Shown: positions 1-7,684 of the stretch, in pieces
How the letters are laid out: each line of letters begins with the position of its first letter
How positions within the stretch are numbered: position 1 is the stretch's first letter
Assembly: GCF_004764705.1 (NCBI RefSeq)
Contig: NZ_SHLX01000019.1
Span: 100,018-164,017, forward strand
DNA from: Paenibacillus cymbidii
GTDB lineage: Bacteria > Bacillota > Bacilli > Paenibacillales > NBRC-103111
Reading direction: 5' to 3'
DNA length: 64,000 bases
Program-made: the position numbers and the translations under genes
Notes under the pieces: generated by a model
Databases searched by the model: none
What the model was told of the DNA's origin: nothing
Seen by the model: only the letters and a program-made list of their open reading frames with translations

Positions 1-201
1 ACGGCAGAGGCGCTGCCGAACATTTTCGAGCGGTTTTATCGGGCGGAGCAGTCGCGCGGCGCGTCCACCGGCGGCAGCGGGCTGGGGCTGGCGATCGCCA
101 AACAGATCGTCCGCGAGCACGGCGGACGGATCGAGGCGTCCAGCACGGTTGGCCGCGGCACCACGCTGACGATTACATTGCCGAAGGAGGAAGCCGAATG
201 A
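1..201 (+). CDS. Sensor histidine kinase, C-terminal fragment
   Basis: Only the last 66 codons are in the window, in frame 1. They cover the end of the HATPase_c domain: a segment LPNIFERFYRAEQS matching the F-box region, then the G2-type glycine motif GGSGLGLAIAK and the terminal GRGTTLTITLP strand. This is the usual ending of an EnvZ/PhoR-class kinase. The stop codon overlaps the start of the next gene as ATGA, so the pair is translationally coupled and should be a cognate two-component system. The sensing domain lies outside the window, so the signal cannot be named. Confidence 0.9.
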   Translation, partial: TAEALPNIFERFYRAEQSRGASTGGSGLGLAIAKQIVREHGGRIEASSTVGRGTTLTITLPKEEAE

Positions 202-884
202 ACATTTTGCTTATCGAGGACGAGCCGCTGATAGCCAAGCTGCAGAAGGACTACCTCGAAATCAGCGGATTCGCCGTCGACATCGCGGCGGACGGCGACA
301 CGGGCATCCGCCAGGCGCTTCAGGGCGACTACAACCTGATTATTCTCGACATCATGCTGCCGGTCTTGGACGGCTTCGAAGCGTGCCGGCGCATCCGCGC
401 GCAGAAGGACATTCCGATCTTGTTCGTTTCGGCGCGCAAGGAGGATGCGGATAAAATATTGGCGCTTGGTCTCGGCGGCGACGACTATATGACGAAACCG
501 TTCAGTCCCGGCGAGCTGGTAGCGCGGGTTAAAGCGCATTTGTCCCGCTACGAACGGCTGCGGGGCAGCCGCGACCAGGATGCGCAGGATATTCGCATCG
601 GCGGACTGCGCGTCGACCTTCCCGCCCGGCGCGTATTCGTCAACGAAAAAGAGGTGAATTTAAAAACGAAGGAATTCGACCTGCTCGCTTTTATGGCGGC
701 ACATCCGAACCAGGTGTTCAGCAAGGAGCACTTGTTCGAACGCATCTGGGGACTCGACTCCGCCGGCGATCTGTCGACGGTTACCGTACACATCCGCAAA
801 ATCCGCGAAAAAATCGAAGCCGACCCTTCCGATCCCAAATACATCGAAACCTTGTGGGGCGCCGGCTACCGGCTTACAGTCTGA
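198..884 (+). CDS. OmpR/PhoB-family response regulator
   Basis: 228 residues, the full usual length. The receiver domain (about residues 1-115) shows the acidic pair in LLIEDEP, the phospho-accepting Asp in LIILDIMLP (near residue 51), the Thr/Ser position in LFVSARK and the Lys in MTKPF. A winged-helix trans_reg_C domain follows (about 130-226) with the typical ending TLWGAGYRL. It overlaps the kinase upstream by 4 bases. About 130 bases further on lies an SLH-domain surface protein on the same strand, a possible target; that link is inference. Confidence 0.95.
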   Translation: MNILLIEDEPLIAKLQKDYLEISGFAVDIAADGDTGIRQALQGDYNLIILDIMLPVLDGFEACRRIRAQKDIPILFVSARKEDADKILALGLGGDDYMTKPFSPGELVARVKAHLSRYERLRGSRDQDAQDIRIGGLRVDLPARRVFVNEKEVNLKTKEFDLLAFMAAHPNQVFSKEHLFERIWGLDSAGDLSTVTVHIRKIREKIEADPSDPKYIETLWGAGYRLTV

Positions 885-1017
885 CGGGCGGAAAAAATAA
901 ATCGTTCGCAAACTTTTAAGAAACCGATAAGATTCTGCACAGCCGCAGTTTAGACTTGGCCGTTACGATGAGAACAAGCAACACATCCCAATCCCTTACC
1001 GACAAGGAGTGGTTCTC

Positions 1018-2625
1018 ATGTACGGCAACAACAAACGCAAGAAAACGGAACAGTCTCATTCTGGTGCAATCGGCGCGGTTCGCACTGCCGGCGTTCGGCG
1101 GCCTTCCGGCAAAATCGGCGCGTTCCCGATGCTGACGCTGGCCGCTGTCATCGGCTTGTCCGCCGCAATCCCCGCTGCCGGCCTTCGTCCGACTTCGGCG
1201 CAAGCGGCCGCCGCGGCTGCCGATGCAACCGCCTTCGCCGATTTGTCGCTTGCCGGCCCCTACCGCAGCGCAATGGAAGAACTGCTGAAGCAGCACGTGC
1301 TGGAAGGCGACGGCACGGCGGAGCTGAAACCGACCCGCTCGGCGACACGCGCCGAGTTGGCCAAAATCGTAACGCTTTCCTTCGGCCTGAAAGCTGCCGC
1401 TGCCGGGAATGCCGGCGCAAGCTTCGAAGACGTTGCCGGCGACGTTTGGTACGCGCCTTATGTCAACGTTGTTGCGCAAGCCGGCTTGCTGCAAGGCGAA
1501 GGCGGCCTGTTCCACCCGCAAGCTTCCGTGAGCGTGGAAGAACTGGTGCGCGTCATGGCTGCCGCATCGCGGACGGACGCCGCCGCGTTGCAGGCGGCGA
1601 TCGCCGGCTACGAGCCCCGGCAAGCGGCAACGCGCGCGGAAACGTCGCAGGCAGCCGTTCGCGCTCAGCAGCTGCAAGCGGAGGCGGCGGTGCGCGTCGT
1701 CAGCGTCAAGGCGCTGAACAAGCTGACGCTGCAGGTCGACTTTTCCGGGCCGATCGCGGACCTCGAAGCCAATCTCGAGCTGGCGGCGCGGGAGCTGACG
1801 TTCGACAACGGTTTGCGCATCGTCAATGTGCCCCGATTGATGTCCGGCTTCGACAGCCGCTACATCATCCCGGTCACGCCGCAGCAGGAAGGCGTCAGCT
1901 ATACGTTCAGCTTCAAGGGCAAGGCGGCGGGAACGTTCGCCGCAAGCGGCGCTACGATCGCCTTGAACGAAGCGCGCCAAGTAACGGACGATACGTTCGA
2001 GGTCGAAGCGCTGCAGGAAGACGGCGTGGTCGACTACGGCTACATTATTAAAGCTTACGCCGGAGGCCGCAGCCCCCTCGCTTTTGCGCTGGACGAGAAT
2101 AACCGGCATGAAGACAAGGCGTTCCAAATCATCTCCTCCATGCGCGAACGCGTCGTTACGATTACGCCGGAAGGCGGCGAACCTGTTGTGGCGTCCTATG
2201 TACCGTTCACGCAATCGACGGACGGTCGGCAAACGCCGAAGTTCCGCCTGCCGAACGGCCAGAAGCTGGTACCGGGCACCGTTTACACGGTGACGGCCGA
2301 TTGGGCGACGCTGCGAGACGCTTCCTTCACCGCCGGCGCAACGCAGCCGCTGCGCATCGCTTCGGCAGCGCCGATCGACGCCGCTTCGTTCTCGGCATCC
2401 TTGTCCGCCGATCCGTTGGATGAGCTGTTTGCCGGACGCAGCGTCGTGTTGACCGCCGATGACGGCTCGACCGTTACCGCCGCCTATCGGTTCCAGTCGC
2501 GCAAAGGCGTTGTCGGCATCTTCGACCTGCCGGCCGGGCAGACGCTGCAATCCGGAGCCGTTTACCAGGTCGCGCCGGTTGGCGATTGGGCAGTAGCCGA
2601 ACAGGTAACGCTCGCAACGAAATAA
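1018..2625 (+). CDS. SLH-domain surface protein
   Basis: About 535 residues. ATG 1018 is preferred over the upstream in-frame GTG 1009 because AAGGAG at 1004-1009 is well spaced for it. A basic N-terminus and hydrophobic stretch (PMLTLAAVIGLSAAI) ending near AQAAAA look like a Sec signal peptide. Two S-layer homology segments follow (FADLSLAGPYRSAMEELL and FEDVAGDVWYAPYVNVVAQ), which in this family bind pyruvylated cell-wall polymer. A partial third segment may be present. The C-terminal two thirds resemble Ig-like or Big-like strands (VVSVKALNKLTLQVDFSGP) without a recognised catalytic motif. Likely a wall-associated structural protein; exact role unknown. Confidence 0.85.
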   Translation: MYGNNKRKKTEQSHSGAIGAVRTAGVRRPSGKIGAFPMLTLAAVIGLSAAIPAAGLRPTSAQAAAAAADATAFADLSLAGPYRSAMEELLKQHVLEGDGTAELKPTRSATRAELAKIVTLSFGLKAAAAGNAGASFEDVAGDVWYAPYVNVVAQAGLLQGEGGLFHPQASVSVEELVRVMAAASRTDAAALQAAIAGYEPRQAATRAETSQAAVRAQQLQAEAAVRVVSVKALNKLTLQVDFSGPIADLEANLELAARELTFDNGLRIVNVPRLMSGFDSRYIIPVTPQQEGVSYTFSFKGKAAGTFAASGATIALNEARQVTDDTFEVEALQEDGVVDYGYIIKAYAGGRSPLAFALDENNRHEDKAFQIISSMRERVVTITPEGGEPVVASYVPFTQSTDGRQTPKFRLPNGQKLVPGTVYTVTADWATLRDASFTAGATQPLRIASAAPIDAASFSASLSADPLDELFAGRSVVLTADDGSTVTAAYRFQSRKGVVGIFDLPAGQTLQSGAVYQVAPVGDWAVAEQVTLATK

Positions 2626-2641
2626 CAGGAGGCGATCGTTG

Positions 2642-2692
2642 ATGGCAACAACACAATGGTTGCGGCACGGTGTTGCCGGGGTGCGTCCATGA
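2642..2692 (+). CDS. Possible 16-codon leader ORF
   Basis: A 16-codon ORF (MATTQWLRHGVAGVRP) has the best Shine-Dalgarno of this intergenic gap: AGGAGG at 2627-2632, nine bases before ATG 2642. Its TGA (2690-2692) overlaps the ATG of the lipoprotein (2689-2691) as ATGA. The lipoprotein Met has only a weak site of its own, so the short ORF may feed ribosomes to it by coupling. A sequencing indel that split one longer gene is the alternative. Confidence 0.4.
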   Translation: MATTQWLRHGVAGVRP

Positions 2693-3528
2693 GCGGCGTT
2701 CGATTGGCGGGGCTGCTTCTGGCCGTCCAACTGCTCGCGGGCTGCGCGGCGCAGGCGGAACCGCCGGCAGCGACCGGAGCCAGTCCGGTTACAGCGAAGC
2801 CGGCTTCGGCGACTCCCGATGCCGGGCGATCGACGGCATCGCCCGACATCGGACCAACGGCATCTCCTAGTGCCGGGACAACCGCGCCGTCGCCGGAACG
2901 ACCGGCGATGGTGAACAAGGAGGAACAGATGAAAGCGAACGAACAACTGATCGCAGCGGCGGAACGCGGCGATACCGCTGAAGTGAACAGGCTTCTTTCC
3001 GCGGGTGCGGACATCGACTCCAAAGACGGGCGCGGCCGTACGGCGGTCATGGCGGCAACGCACGGCAACAAGCCGGCGGTCGTGCAAGCGCTGATCGCGG
3101 CCGGGGCGAACATTCACTTGCAGGACAACAAGCAGGACAATCCGTTTCTGTATGCGGGCGCGGAAGGGTTGCTCGACATCCTGAAGCTGACGATCGACGC
3201 CGGCGCAGACGTCAAGCTGACGAACCGGTACAACGGCACGGCGCTCATTCCCGCATCCGAGCACGGCTACGTCGACATCGTTCGCGAGCTGCTGACGCGC
3301 ACCGCAATCGACGTCAACCATGTGAACCGGCTCGGTTGGACCGCGCTGATGGAGGCGATCGTGCTGGGCGGCGGCGGGACGAATCACCAGACTGTTGTCC
3401 GACTGCTGCTTGAACACGGCGCCGATCCCAACATCCCGGACAAAGAAGGCGTCACCGCGCTTGCGCATGCCGAATCGCGAGGCTTCAAGGAAATAGCGCG
3501 CATGCTTCGCGATGCGGGAGCGCATTGA
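2689..3528 (+). CDS. Ankyrin-repeat lipoprotein
   Basis: About 279 residues from ATG 2689. This start gives a clean lipoprotein signal, MSGVRLAGLLLAVQLLAGC, with lipobox LAGC and the Cys at residue 19; the in-frame ATG at 2656 would add eleven awkward residues. A Pro/Ala/Ser/Thr-rich tether (about residues 22-70) leads to about six ankyrin repeats, recognisable by blocks such as AAERGDTAEVNRLLSAGAD, GRTAVMAATHGNKPAVVQ and GVTALAHAESRGFKEIA. Ankyrin repeats bind other proteins, so this is probably an outward-facing adaptor on the membrane. It follows the SLH protein by 63 bases and may be co-transcribed with it. The perfect hairpin at 3539-3576 ends the unit. Confidence 0.85.
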   Translation: MSGVRLAGLLLAVQLLAGCAAQAEPPAATGASPVTAKPASATPDAGRSTASPDIGPTASPSAGTTAPSPERPAMVNKEEQMKANEQLIAAAERGDTAEVNRLLSAGADIDSKDGRGRTAVMAATHGNKPAVVQALIAAGANIHLQDNKQDNPFLYAGAEGLLDILKLTIDAGADVKLTNRYNGTALIPASEHGYVDIVRELLTRTAIDVNHVNRLGWTALMEAIVLGGGGTNHQTVVRLLLEHGADPNIPDKEGVTALAHAESRGFKEIARMLRDAGAH

Positions 3529-3538
3529 TCTCCTGAAG

Positions 3539-3576
3539 CAACAGGCCGTCCGGCCGATTTGGCGGACGGCCTGTTG
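3539..3576. terminator. Perfect 14-bp stem-loop
   Basis: Arms CAACAGGCCGTCCG (3539-3552) and CGGACGGCCTGTTG (3563-3576) pair perfectly around a 10-base loop, just after the lipoprotein stop. There is no long T-run, but the position between convergent genes suggests a bidirectional terminator. Confidence 0.7.
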
Positions 3577-3620
3577 CCGTGTTGAGCGTCCCACGGCTCC
3601 TCAACATAAGGCTGCGGGGT

Positions 3621-3645
3621 AAATAGGCCATAAAATGGCTTATTT
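3621..3645. repeat. Hairpin repeat, AAATAGGCCAT type
   Basis: AAATAGGCCAT and ATGGCTTATTT form a stem with one mismatch around AAA. It is the lone left-hand member of the hairpin family found again at 31.2, 49.7 and 63.8 kb. Its right arm contains the stop codon of the ArsR-type gene (3640-3642). Confidence 0.7.
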
Positions 3646-3975
3646 CGCTGGCGGCTGATTCTTCTGCTGCAATTCGCGCAGCAATCGTTCGAAACGATCG
3701 AACTGCGCTTCCTTCAACAGGCGGAACGAATCCAGCCAAACGCTCAGTTCCTCGAACGGTTCGTACCGCAGCTTGTAGATCCGACGGTTGGCGACCGGGT
3801 GCGCTTCGGCGAGTCCGGCTTCGCTCAATACGCGCAAATGTTTGGACGTTTGCGGATGATTAAGCTCGAGCCGTTCGGCGATTTCCCCCATCGTGAGCGG
3901 ACCGTCCCGCAACAGTTCGACAATGTGCAGCCGGTTGGGCTCGGCGAGCGCGTTCAAAGTGGCAAGTTGCATCAT
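3640..3975 (-). CDS. ArsR/SmtB-type winged-helix regulator
   Basis: 111 residues, with a clear winged helix: LATLNALAEPNRLHIVELLRDGPLTMGEIAERL, then LNHPQTSKHLRVLSEAGLAEAHPVANRRIYKL. There is no cluster of Cys or His as in the metal-sensing members, so it more likely belongs to the group that partners with SRPBCC proteins. An AACGGAGGTGTTCAA ribosome site precedes tandem ATG codons. It lies 45 bases downstream of an SRPBCC gene on the same strand, a pairing common in soil bacteria. Its last codon sits inside a genome-wide hairpin repeat. Confidence 0.9.
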   Translation of the reverse strand: MMQLATLNALAEPNRLHIVELLRDGPLTMGEIAERLELNHPQTSKHLRVLSEAGLAEAHPVANRRIYKLRYEPFEELSVWLDSFRLLKEAQFDRFERLLRELQQKNQPPAK

Positions 3976-4020
3976 TTGAACACCTCCGTTGGGAAGGACT
4001 CCCCTCCGCTTGGCCTCGCG

Positions 4021-4527
4021 TCACTTCGAATCGGCAGCCAGCAATCGCACTTGTTCGGCGAACCGTTCCATCGAGTCGACCGCTCCCGTTTCCATGCCGC
4101 CGGCCAATGCTCCCTGCAGCCCTTCTTCCGTTGCGAAAGTTGTGATGCTCGTCAGCTTCGTCCGGTTGCCCGGCAGTTCGCTTAACGTATCGGTAACGAT
4201 CGATTCGTGGATCGAATACGGTTCGACGTCAAAAATTTGCGTGTACACGAGCCGTTCCGGCTTGACGACTTCGCGATAAACGCCTTTGAACGGCATCTCG
4301 CCGACTTGGGGAATTTGCTGCACGAACCGATAGCTGCCGCCTTCCCTCAGGTCGATTTCGCAAATCGGCAGCTTCACTCCCTGGAATCCCCACCATACCG
4401 CCACATGCTCCGGATTCGTCCAGGCTTCCCAGACAATTTCGCGGGGTGCGTCGAAAATGCGCTCCACAATGAGATTCAGATCCTCCACATACGTTGTGGT
4501 GCTGCCCGTTGCTTTGTTGTCGGCCAT
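4021..4527 (-). CDS. SRPBCC/AHSA1-family protein
   Basis: 168 residues with the AHSA1-type START fold: LIVERIFDAPREIVWEAWTN at the N-terminus, the WWGF motif near residue 45, a central EGGSYRF turn and the closing helix GGMETGAVDSMERFAEQV. These small proteins have a hydrophobic cavity that binds ligands; the ligand here is unknown. The start is supported by GGAGGAATGAATA before ATG. It is first in a two-gene unit with the ArsR-type regulator, which probably controls both. Confidence 0.9.
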   Translation of the reverse strand: MADNKATGSTTTYVEDLNLIVERIFDAPREIVWEAWTNPEHVAVWWGFQGVKLPICEIDLREGGSYRFVQQIPQVGEMPFKGVYREVVKPERLVYTQIFDVEPYSIHESIVTDTLSELPGNRTKLTSITTFATEEGLQGALAGGMETGAVDSMERFAEQVRLLAADSK

Positions 4528-4632
4528 TATTCATTCCTCCGTTTTGGGTTTGGTAACTTCATCGTTTCCAACCAATCGTAAACCACTGTGCACGGTGCTT
4601 TACGGTTCGTCTTGCAATGAATATACCAAACA

Positions 4633-4675
4633 AGGAATATTCCTGTAAAGGAAATTTCCTGCGGAGGAAAATTCT
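4633..4675. promoter_or_regulatory. Array of AGGAA-TTCCT palindromes
   Basis: AGGAATATTCCT (4633-4644), AGGAAATTTCCT (4649-4660) and a decayed AGGAAAATTCT (4665-4675) repeat every 16 bases, about 105 bases upstream of the SRPBCC start. Short inverted repeats are what ArsR-family repressors bind, so this is a candidate operator. That assignment is inference. Confidence 0.45.
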
Positions 4676-4768
4676 AAAATGGGAACGGATCAGGCGGCAT
4701 TACTGCCGGCTGCTTCCGGTGCAAATCCCGACTCCGAGCTCTCCGTCAAGCCTCAAATAGACGCAGTA

Positions 4769-4795
4769 AGGCCGCCGGCATAACGCCAGCGGCCT
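4769..4795 (-). terminator. Stem-loop after the secreted esterase
   Basis: On the minus strand AGGCCGCTGGC and GCCGGCGGCCT pair with one mismatch around a 5-base loop, about 60 bases past the esterase stop. No long T-run follows. Confidence 0.5.
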
Positions 4796-4854
4796 GTTGA
4801 TATTCCCATATGTTGTCGCAAATGAAGCTGATCGTTCATGGCCGACCGAACCAA

Positions 4855-7539
4855 TCACGGTTTGGACTTGCCAAGCAGCCATGCGTAAACATTGGGATTG
4901 TTGTACGTTTCTTCCCAGCCCCCATGCACATTGCTTTGATAGATGGTGTACAGCGGCGTTGGGCTGGGCGGCGGCGTACAGGCGTTGATCCAGTTCAGCA
5001 TCCGCTCCGTACCGGTGGCGCGGGGGACCGCCGGATCGTTGCTGTTGTGGAACGCCCAGATCGGGATGGCGCGCACGTTGCACGCATTCGTCGACGTCAA
5101 GGTCGTCACGGCAGCGATCGGCACGATGGCCGCCACTTTCTCCGGGTGCTCCGCGGCATAGTAGAACGTGCCGCCGCCGCCCAGGCTGAGCCCGGTCACG
5201 TAGATGCGTTTCGGATCTTCGCGGTACAGGGCGCGGGCATGCTCGACGAAGGTGTCGATGAATCCGGCGGTATTCCATCCGGAGAAATTGCCCGGCAGCT
5301 GCGGCGATATCACGATGAACGGCAGCTCCTGTCCGGCCGCTATCTGCTGCGGCGGCCCGGCCTCCAGCACTTTGTTGATGCCGGGCCCCTTCTGGCCTCC
5401 TCCATGCAGGAACACAAGGAGCGGGAAATCGGCATCCTGATTTTTGTAGTAGTCTTCCGGAGCGTACGCCCAATACTGCACATCGCCGGCGTTCGGGTTG
5501 CCGGAGGCAAACGTCATCACCTGATGCCGGGTCGGCATCGCGACCGGGAAGCCGTATACAGGGCCGAGGCCCGAAGACGTCCCTTCGCCCATCAGGTACA
5601 AATAATACGTGGCGTTATCGCCAAGCCCCGTCAAATAACGAACGAGATCGTTTCCGACATCGCCGGCGGCAACCGGGACGACGCCGTTCCGAAGCACACC
5701 GCTGCCGGTTGGCCCCTGGGCTGCCGACTTTAATGCGGTTGCCGTCAAACCGGGCTGTGCGGCCGAATACAGCACGTAGTAGATGGCCCCCGTCTCCTGC
5801 AGCTTCGCGTGCACATCGATCGTAGTCGCTCCGTTCAGCGCGTAACCGATCGGCGTTGCAACCGTCATCGCGTTCGGGACGTTCGACAGCCCGGACGTAT
5901 GCTGAACGTCGTCGTCCGTCCGCATCGCAAAATAATACCGGTGCTTCGGCGTCAATCCGCTCACCGTCATGAATTCGCTTGCGCCTGCGGCTGCCGGCAG
6001 CGGTTCGCCGGTCACCTGCGTTGCGCTCGCCCAGTTCAACTCCGACAAGGGAGACGTGCTGTAGCGAATGTCGTAGCTTGCCGCCGTTCCGGTACTGCCG
6101 TCGTCGCCGGGCGCCGTCCAGCTCAGCTTGACGGAACCGAACGCAATGTCGGACACCGCCAGGTCGGTGATACTCGCCGGAGCCGTTACGTCTCCCCCGT
6201 GCGGCGCGCCGTACAGCACGATTTCGGCCATCGCCGCCGCCTGGACGTGCAGCTGCACGCGGACGTAACGCGTCGTGACGTTCGTCAAAACGTGCCCGTT
6301 CCAGCTCATGTAGCCGGACAGCGGATCGGTGAACAGCGGCGTCGCCGACCAGTTGCCCGGGCTGCCGCTGTAGAACGAAACATTGCCGCTTGCATATGTG
6401 TCGTACAAATAGATGTCGCTCAAGTCGTACAACTGGCCGAGATCAATGTACGCGTAGAGCGGATAGTCCGAGTTGTCGTAGCCGGGGTTCCACTGGTTGG
6501 TCGTCGTCAGGCCGGTGCTGTTCGTCCCGCCGTGCCCGCCCTTCGGATCGTCCGCGATCCCCTGCTGGTCGACCAGCTTCGTGGCGTCGCCGATCGGCCG
6601 CTCGTTGGTCACCATAGCGGGCGCTAAGTTGATTTTGCCGCTTCCCGGGTTCGCCGACGTCGTGCCGTTCGGCACATTGGACAATGCGGAAATGTTGCCC
6701 GCTTCGTCCGTCGTTGTCATCGCGAAGTAATACTTCGTGCTTGCGACAAGCCCGCTTACCGTAAACGACTGGCTCGCGCCTGCCGCAGCCGGAGCCGGTT
6801 CGCCGCTCGCCGGCGTGGCGCTTGCCCAGTTGCCCGCGGTAATGGCACTCGTGCTGTAGCGGATGTCGTAGCTTGTTGCCGTGCCCGTGCCGCCGTCGTC
6901 CCCCGGCGCCGTCCACGTCAGCGTCAGCGACGAAGCCGTCGGGTTCCCTGCCGCAAGCGTCGTCACCTGCGCAGGCGCCGTTGTGTCGCCGCCGCTGACC
7001 GGCGAACCGTACAGCACGATTTCGGCCATCGCCGCCGCCTGCACGTGCAGCTGCACGCGGACGTAACGCGTCGTGACATTCGACAGCGCGTGCCCGTTCC
7101 AATTCATGTAGCCCGACAACGGATCGGTAAACAGCGGCGTCGCCGACCAGTTGCCCGGGCTGCCGCTGTAGAACGACACATTCCCGCCCGCATACGTGTC
7201 GTACAAATAAATGTCGGTCATGTCGTACTGTTGCCCGAGATCGATGTACGCGTAAAGAGGGTAGCCGGTGTTGTCGTAGCCGGGATTCCACTGGTTGGTC
7301 GTCGCGAGGCCCGTCGCGTTCGTTCCGCCGTGGCCCCCCTTCGGATCGTCGGCAATATCCTGCTGGTCGACCAGCTTCGTAGCGTCGCCGACCCCGCTTT
7401 CGTTCGTGACCATCAGCGTCGTCAGCGCGATTTTGCCTCCGGCTGCGTGCGCCGTGGGCACCCCCTGCCCCGTTCCGAACAAGGGAAGCACAACCAGCAG
7501 CCATACCAGGAGCATCACCCACACTTGCCGTCGTTTCAT
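4855..7539 (-). CDS. Secreted multidomain esterase with Fn3 modules
   Basis: 894 residues from ATG 7539, chosen because GAGGAGGAGG lies just before it; the longer frame adds no signal. The signal peptide is MKRRQVWVMLLVWLLVVLPL, ending near AHAAGG. Next come two copies of a discoidin-like carbohydrate-binding unit plus Fn3 domain (each about 266 residues), then a bridging region. The C-terminal 230 residues are an alpha/beta-hydrolase: oxyanion loop VFLHGGGQKGPG, nucleophile Ser in GLSLGGGG, an Asp in NSNDPAVP and a His in NVHGGWEE, all in the order expected for PHB-depolymerase or feruloyl-esterase relatives. It probably cleaves an ester in plant polymer outside the cell. Substrate not determined. 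Confidence 0.85.
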   Translation of the reverse strand: MKRRQVWVMLLVWLLVVLPLFGTGQGVPTAHAAGGKIALTTLMVTNESGVGDATKLVDQQDIADDPKGGHGGTNATGLATTNQWNPGYDNTGYPLYAYIDLGQQYDMTDIYLYDTYAGGNVSFYSGSPGNWSATPLFTDPLSGYMNWNGHALSNVTTRYVRVQLHVQAAAMAEIVLYGSPVSGGDTTAPAQVTTLAAGNPTASSLTLTWTAPGDDGGTGTATSYDIRYSTSAITAGNWASATPASGEPAPAAAGASQSFTVSGLVASTKYYFAMTTTDEAGNISALSNVPNGTTSANPGSGKINLAPAMVTNERPIGDATKLVDQQGIADDPKGGHGGTNSTGLTTTNQWNPGYDNSDYPLYAYIDLGQLYDLSDIYLYDTYASGNVSFYSGSPGNWSATPLFTDPLSGYMSWNGHVLTNVTTRYVRVQLHVQAAAMAEIVLYGAPHGGDVTAPASITDLAVSDIAFGSVKLSWTAPGDDGSTGTAASYDIRYSTSPLSELNWASATQVTGEPLPAAAGASEFMTVSGLTPKHRYYFAMRTDDDVQHTSGLSNVPNAMTVATPIGYALNGATTIDVHAKLQETGAIYYVLYSAAQPGLTATALKSAAQGPTGSGVLRNGVVPVAAGDVGNDLVRYLTGLGDNATYYLYLMGEGTSSGLGPVYGFPVAMPTRHQVMTFASGNPNAGDVQYWAYAPEDYYKNQDADFPLLVFLHGGGQKGPGINKVLEAGPPQQIAAGQELPFIVISPQLPGNFSGWNTAGFIDTFVEHARALYREDPKRIYVTGLSLGGGGTFYYAAEHPEKVAAIVPIAAVTTLTSTNACNVRAIPIWAFHNSNDPAVPRATGTERMLNWINACTPPPSPTPLYTIYQSNVHGGWEETYNNPNVYAWLLGKSKP
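6209..6624 (-). repeat. Internal duplication, copy 2
   Basis: Encodes the second discoidin-like unit of the esterase. It matches 7007-7422 at a constant offset of 798 bases with only scattered differences, so the duplication is recent or kept alike by gene conversion. Confidence 0.8.
7007..7422 (-). repeat. Internal duplication, copy 1
   Basis: First copy of the duplicated unit. Both copies encode the same landmarks, such as LVDQQ, ADDPKGGHGGTN and QWNPGYDN, and end in AEIVLYG. Confidence 0.8.
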
Positions 7540-7684
7540 CAATTCCTCCTCCTCAATAATAAAATGGCGGTGCACCTTTATTATGGAAGGAAGTTTTTTC
7601 CTGCGTAAATAGCTTTATTTTGGGATTGATTGCCTTCTCATATCTTCTCCGCAAGGAAGGAGCGGGCATCGTCCCACCCGACCC

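Larger units (their letters stand above)
4528..4854. other. Intergenic region, 327 bases
   Basis: No gene is convincing here. It holds the upstream region of the SRPBCC-ArsR unit with three AGGAA-TTCCT palindromes (4633-4675) and the stem-loop that ends the esterase gene (4769-4795). A stretch near 4710-4735 resembles part of a riboswitch or tRNA arm but lacks the rest. Confidence 0.6.

Noticed and set aside
916..3594. 892-codon minus-strand open frame
   Set aside because: It is antisense to the SLH and ankyrin genes, is Arg-rich and of low complexity, and has no ribosome site or domain. Open antisense frames are common in this GC-rich sequence.
4700..4740. Sequence resembling a cobalamin-riboswitch or tRNA arm (GGTGCAAATCC)
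   Set aside because: No other conserved element of a riboswitch, tRNA or intron was found nearby, and no cobalamin gene follows.
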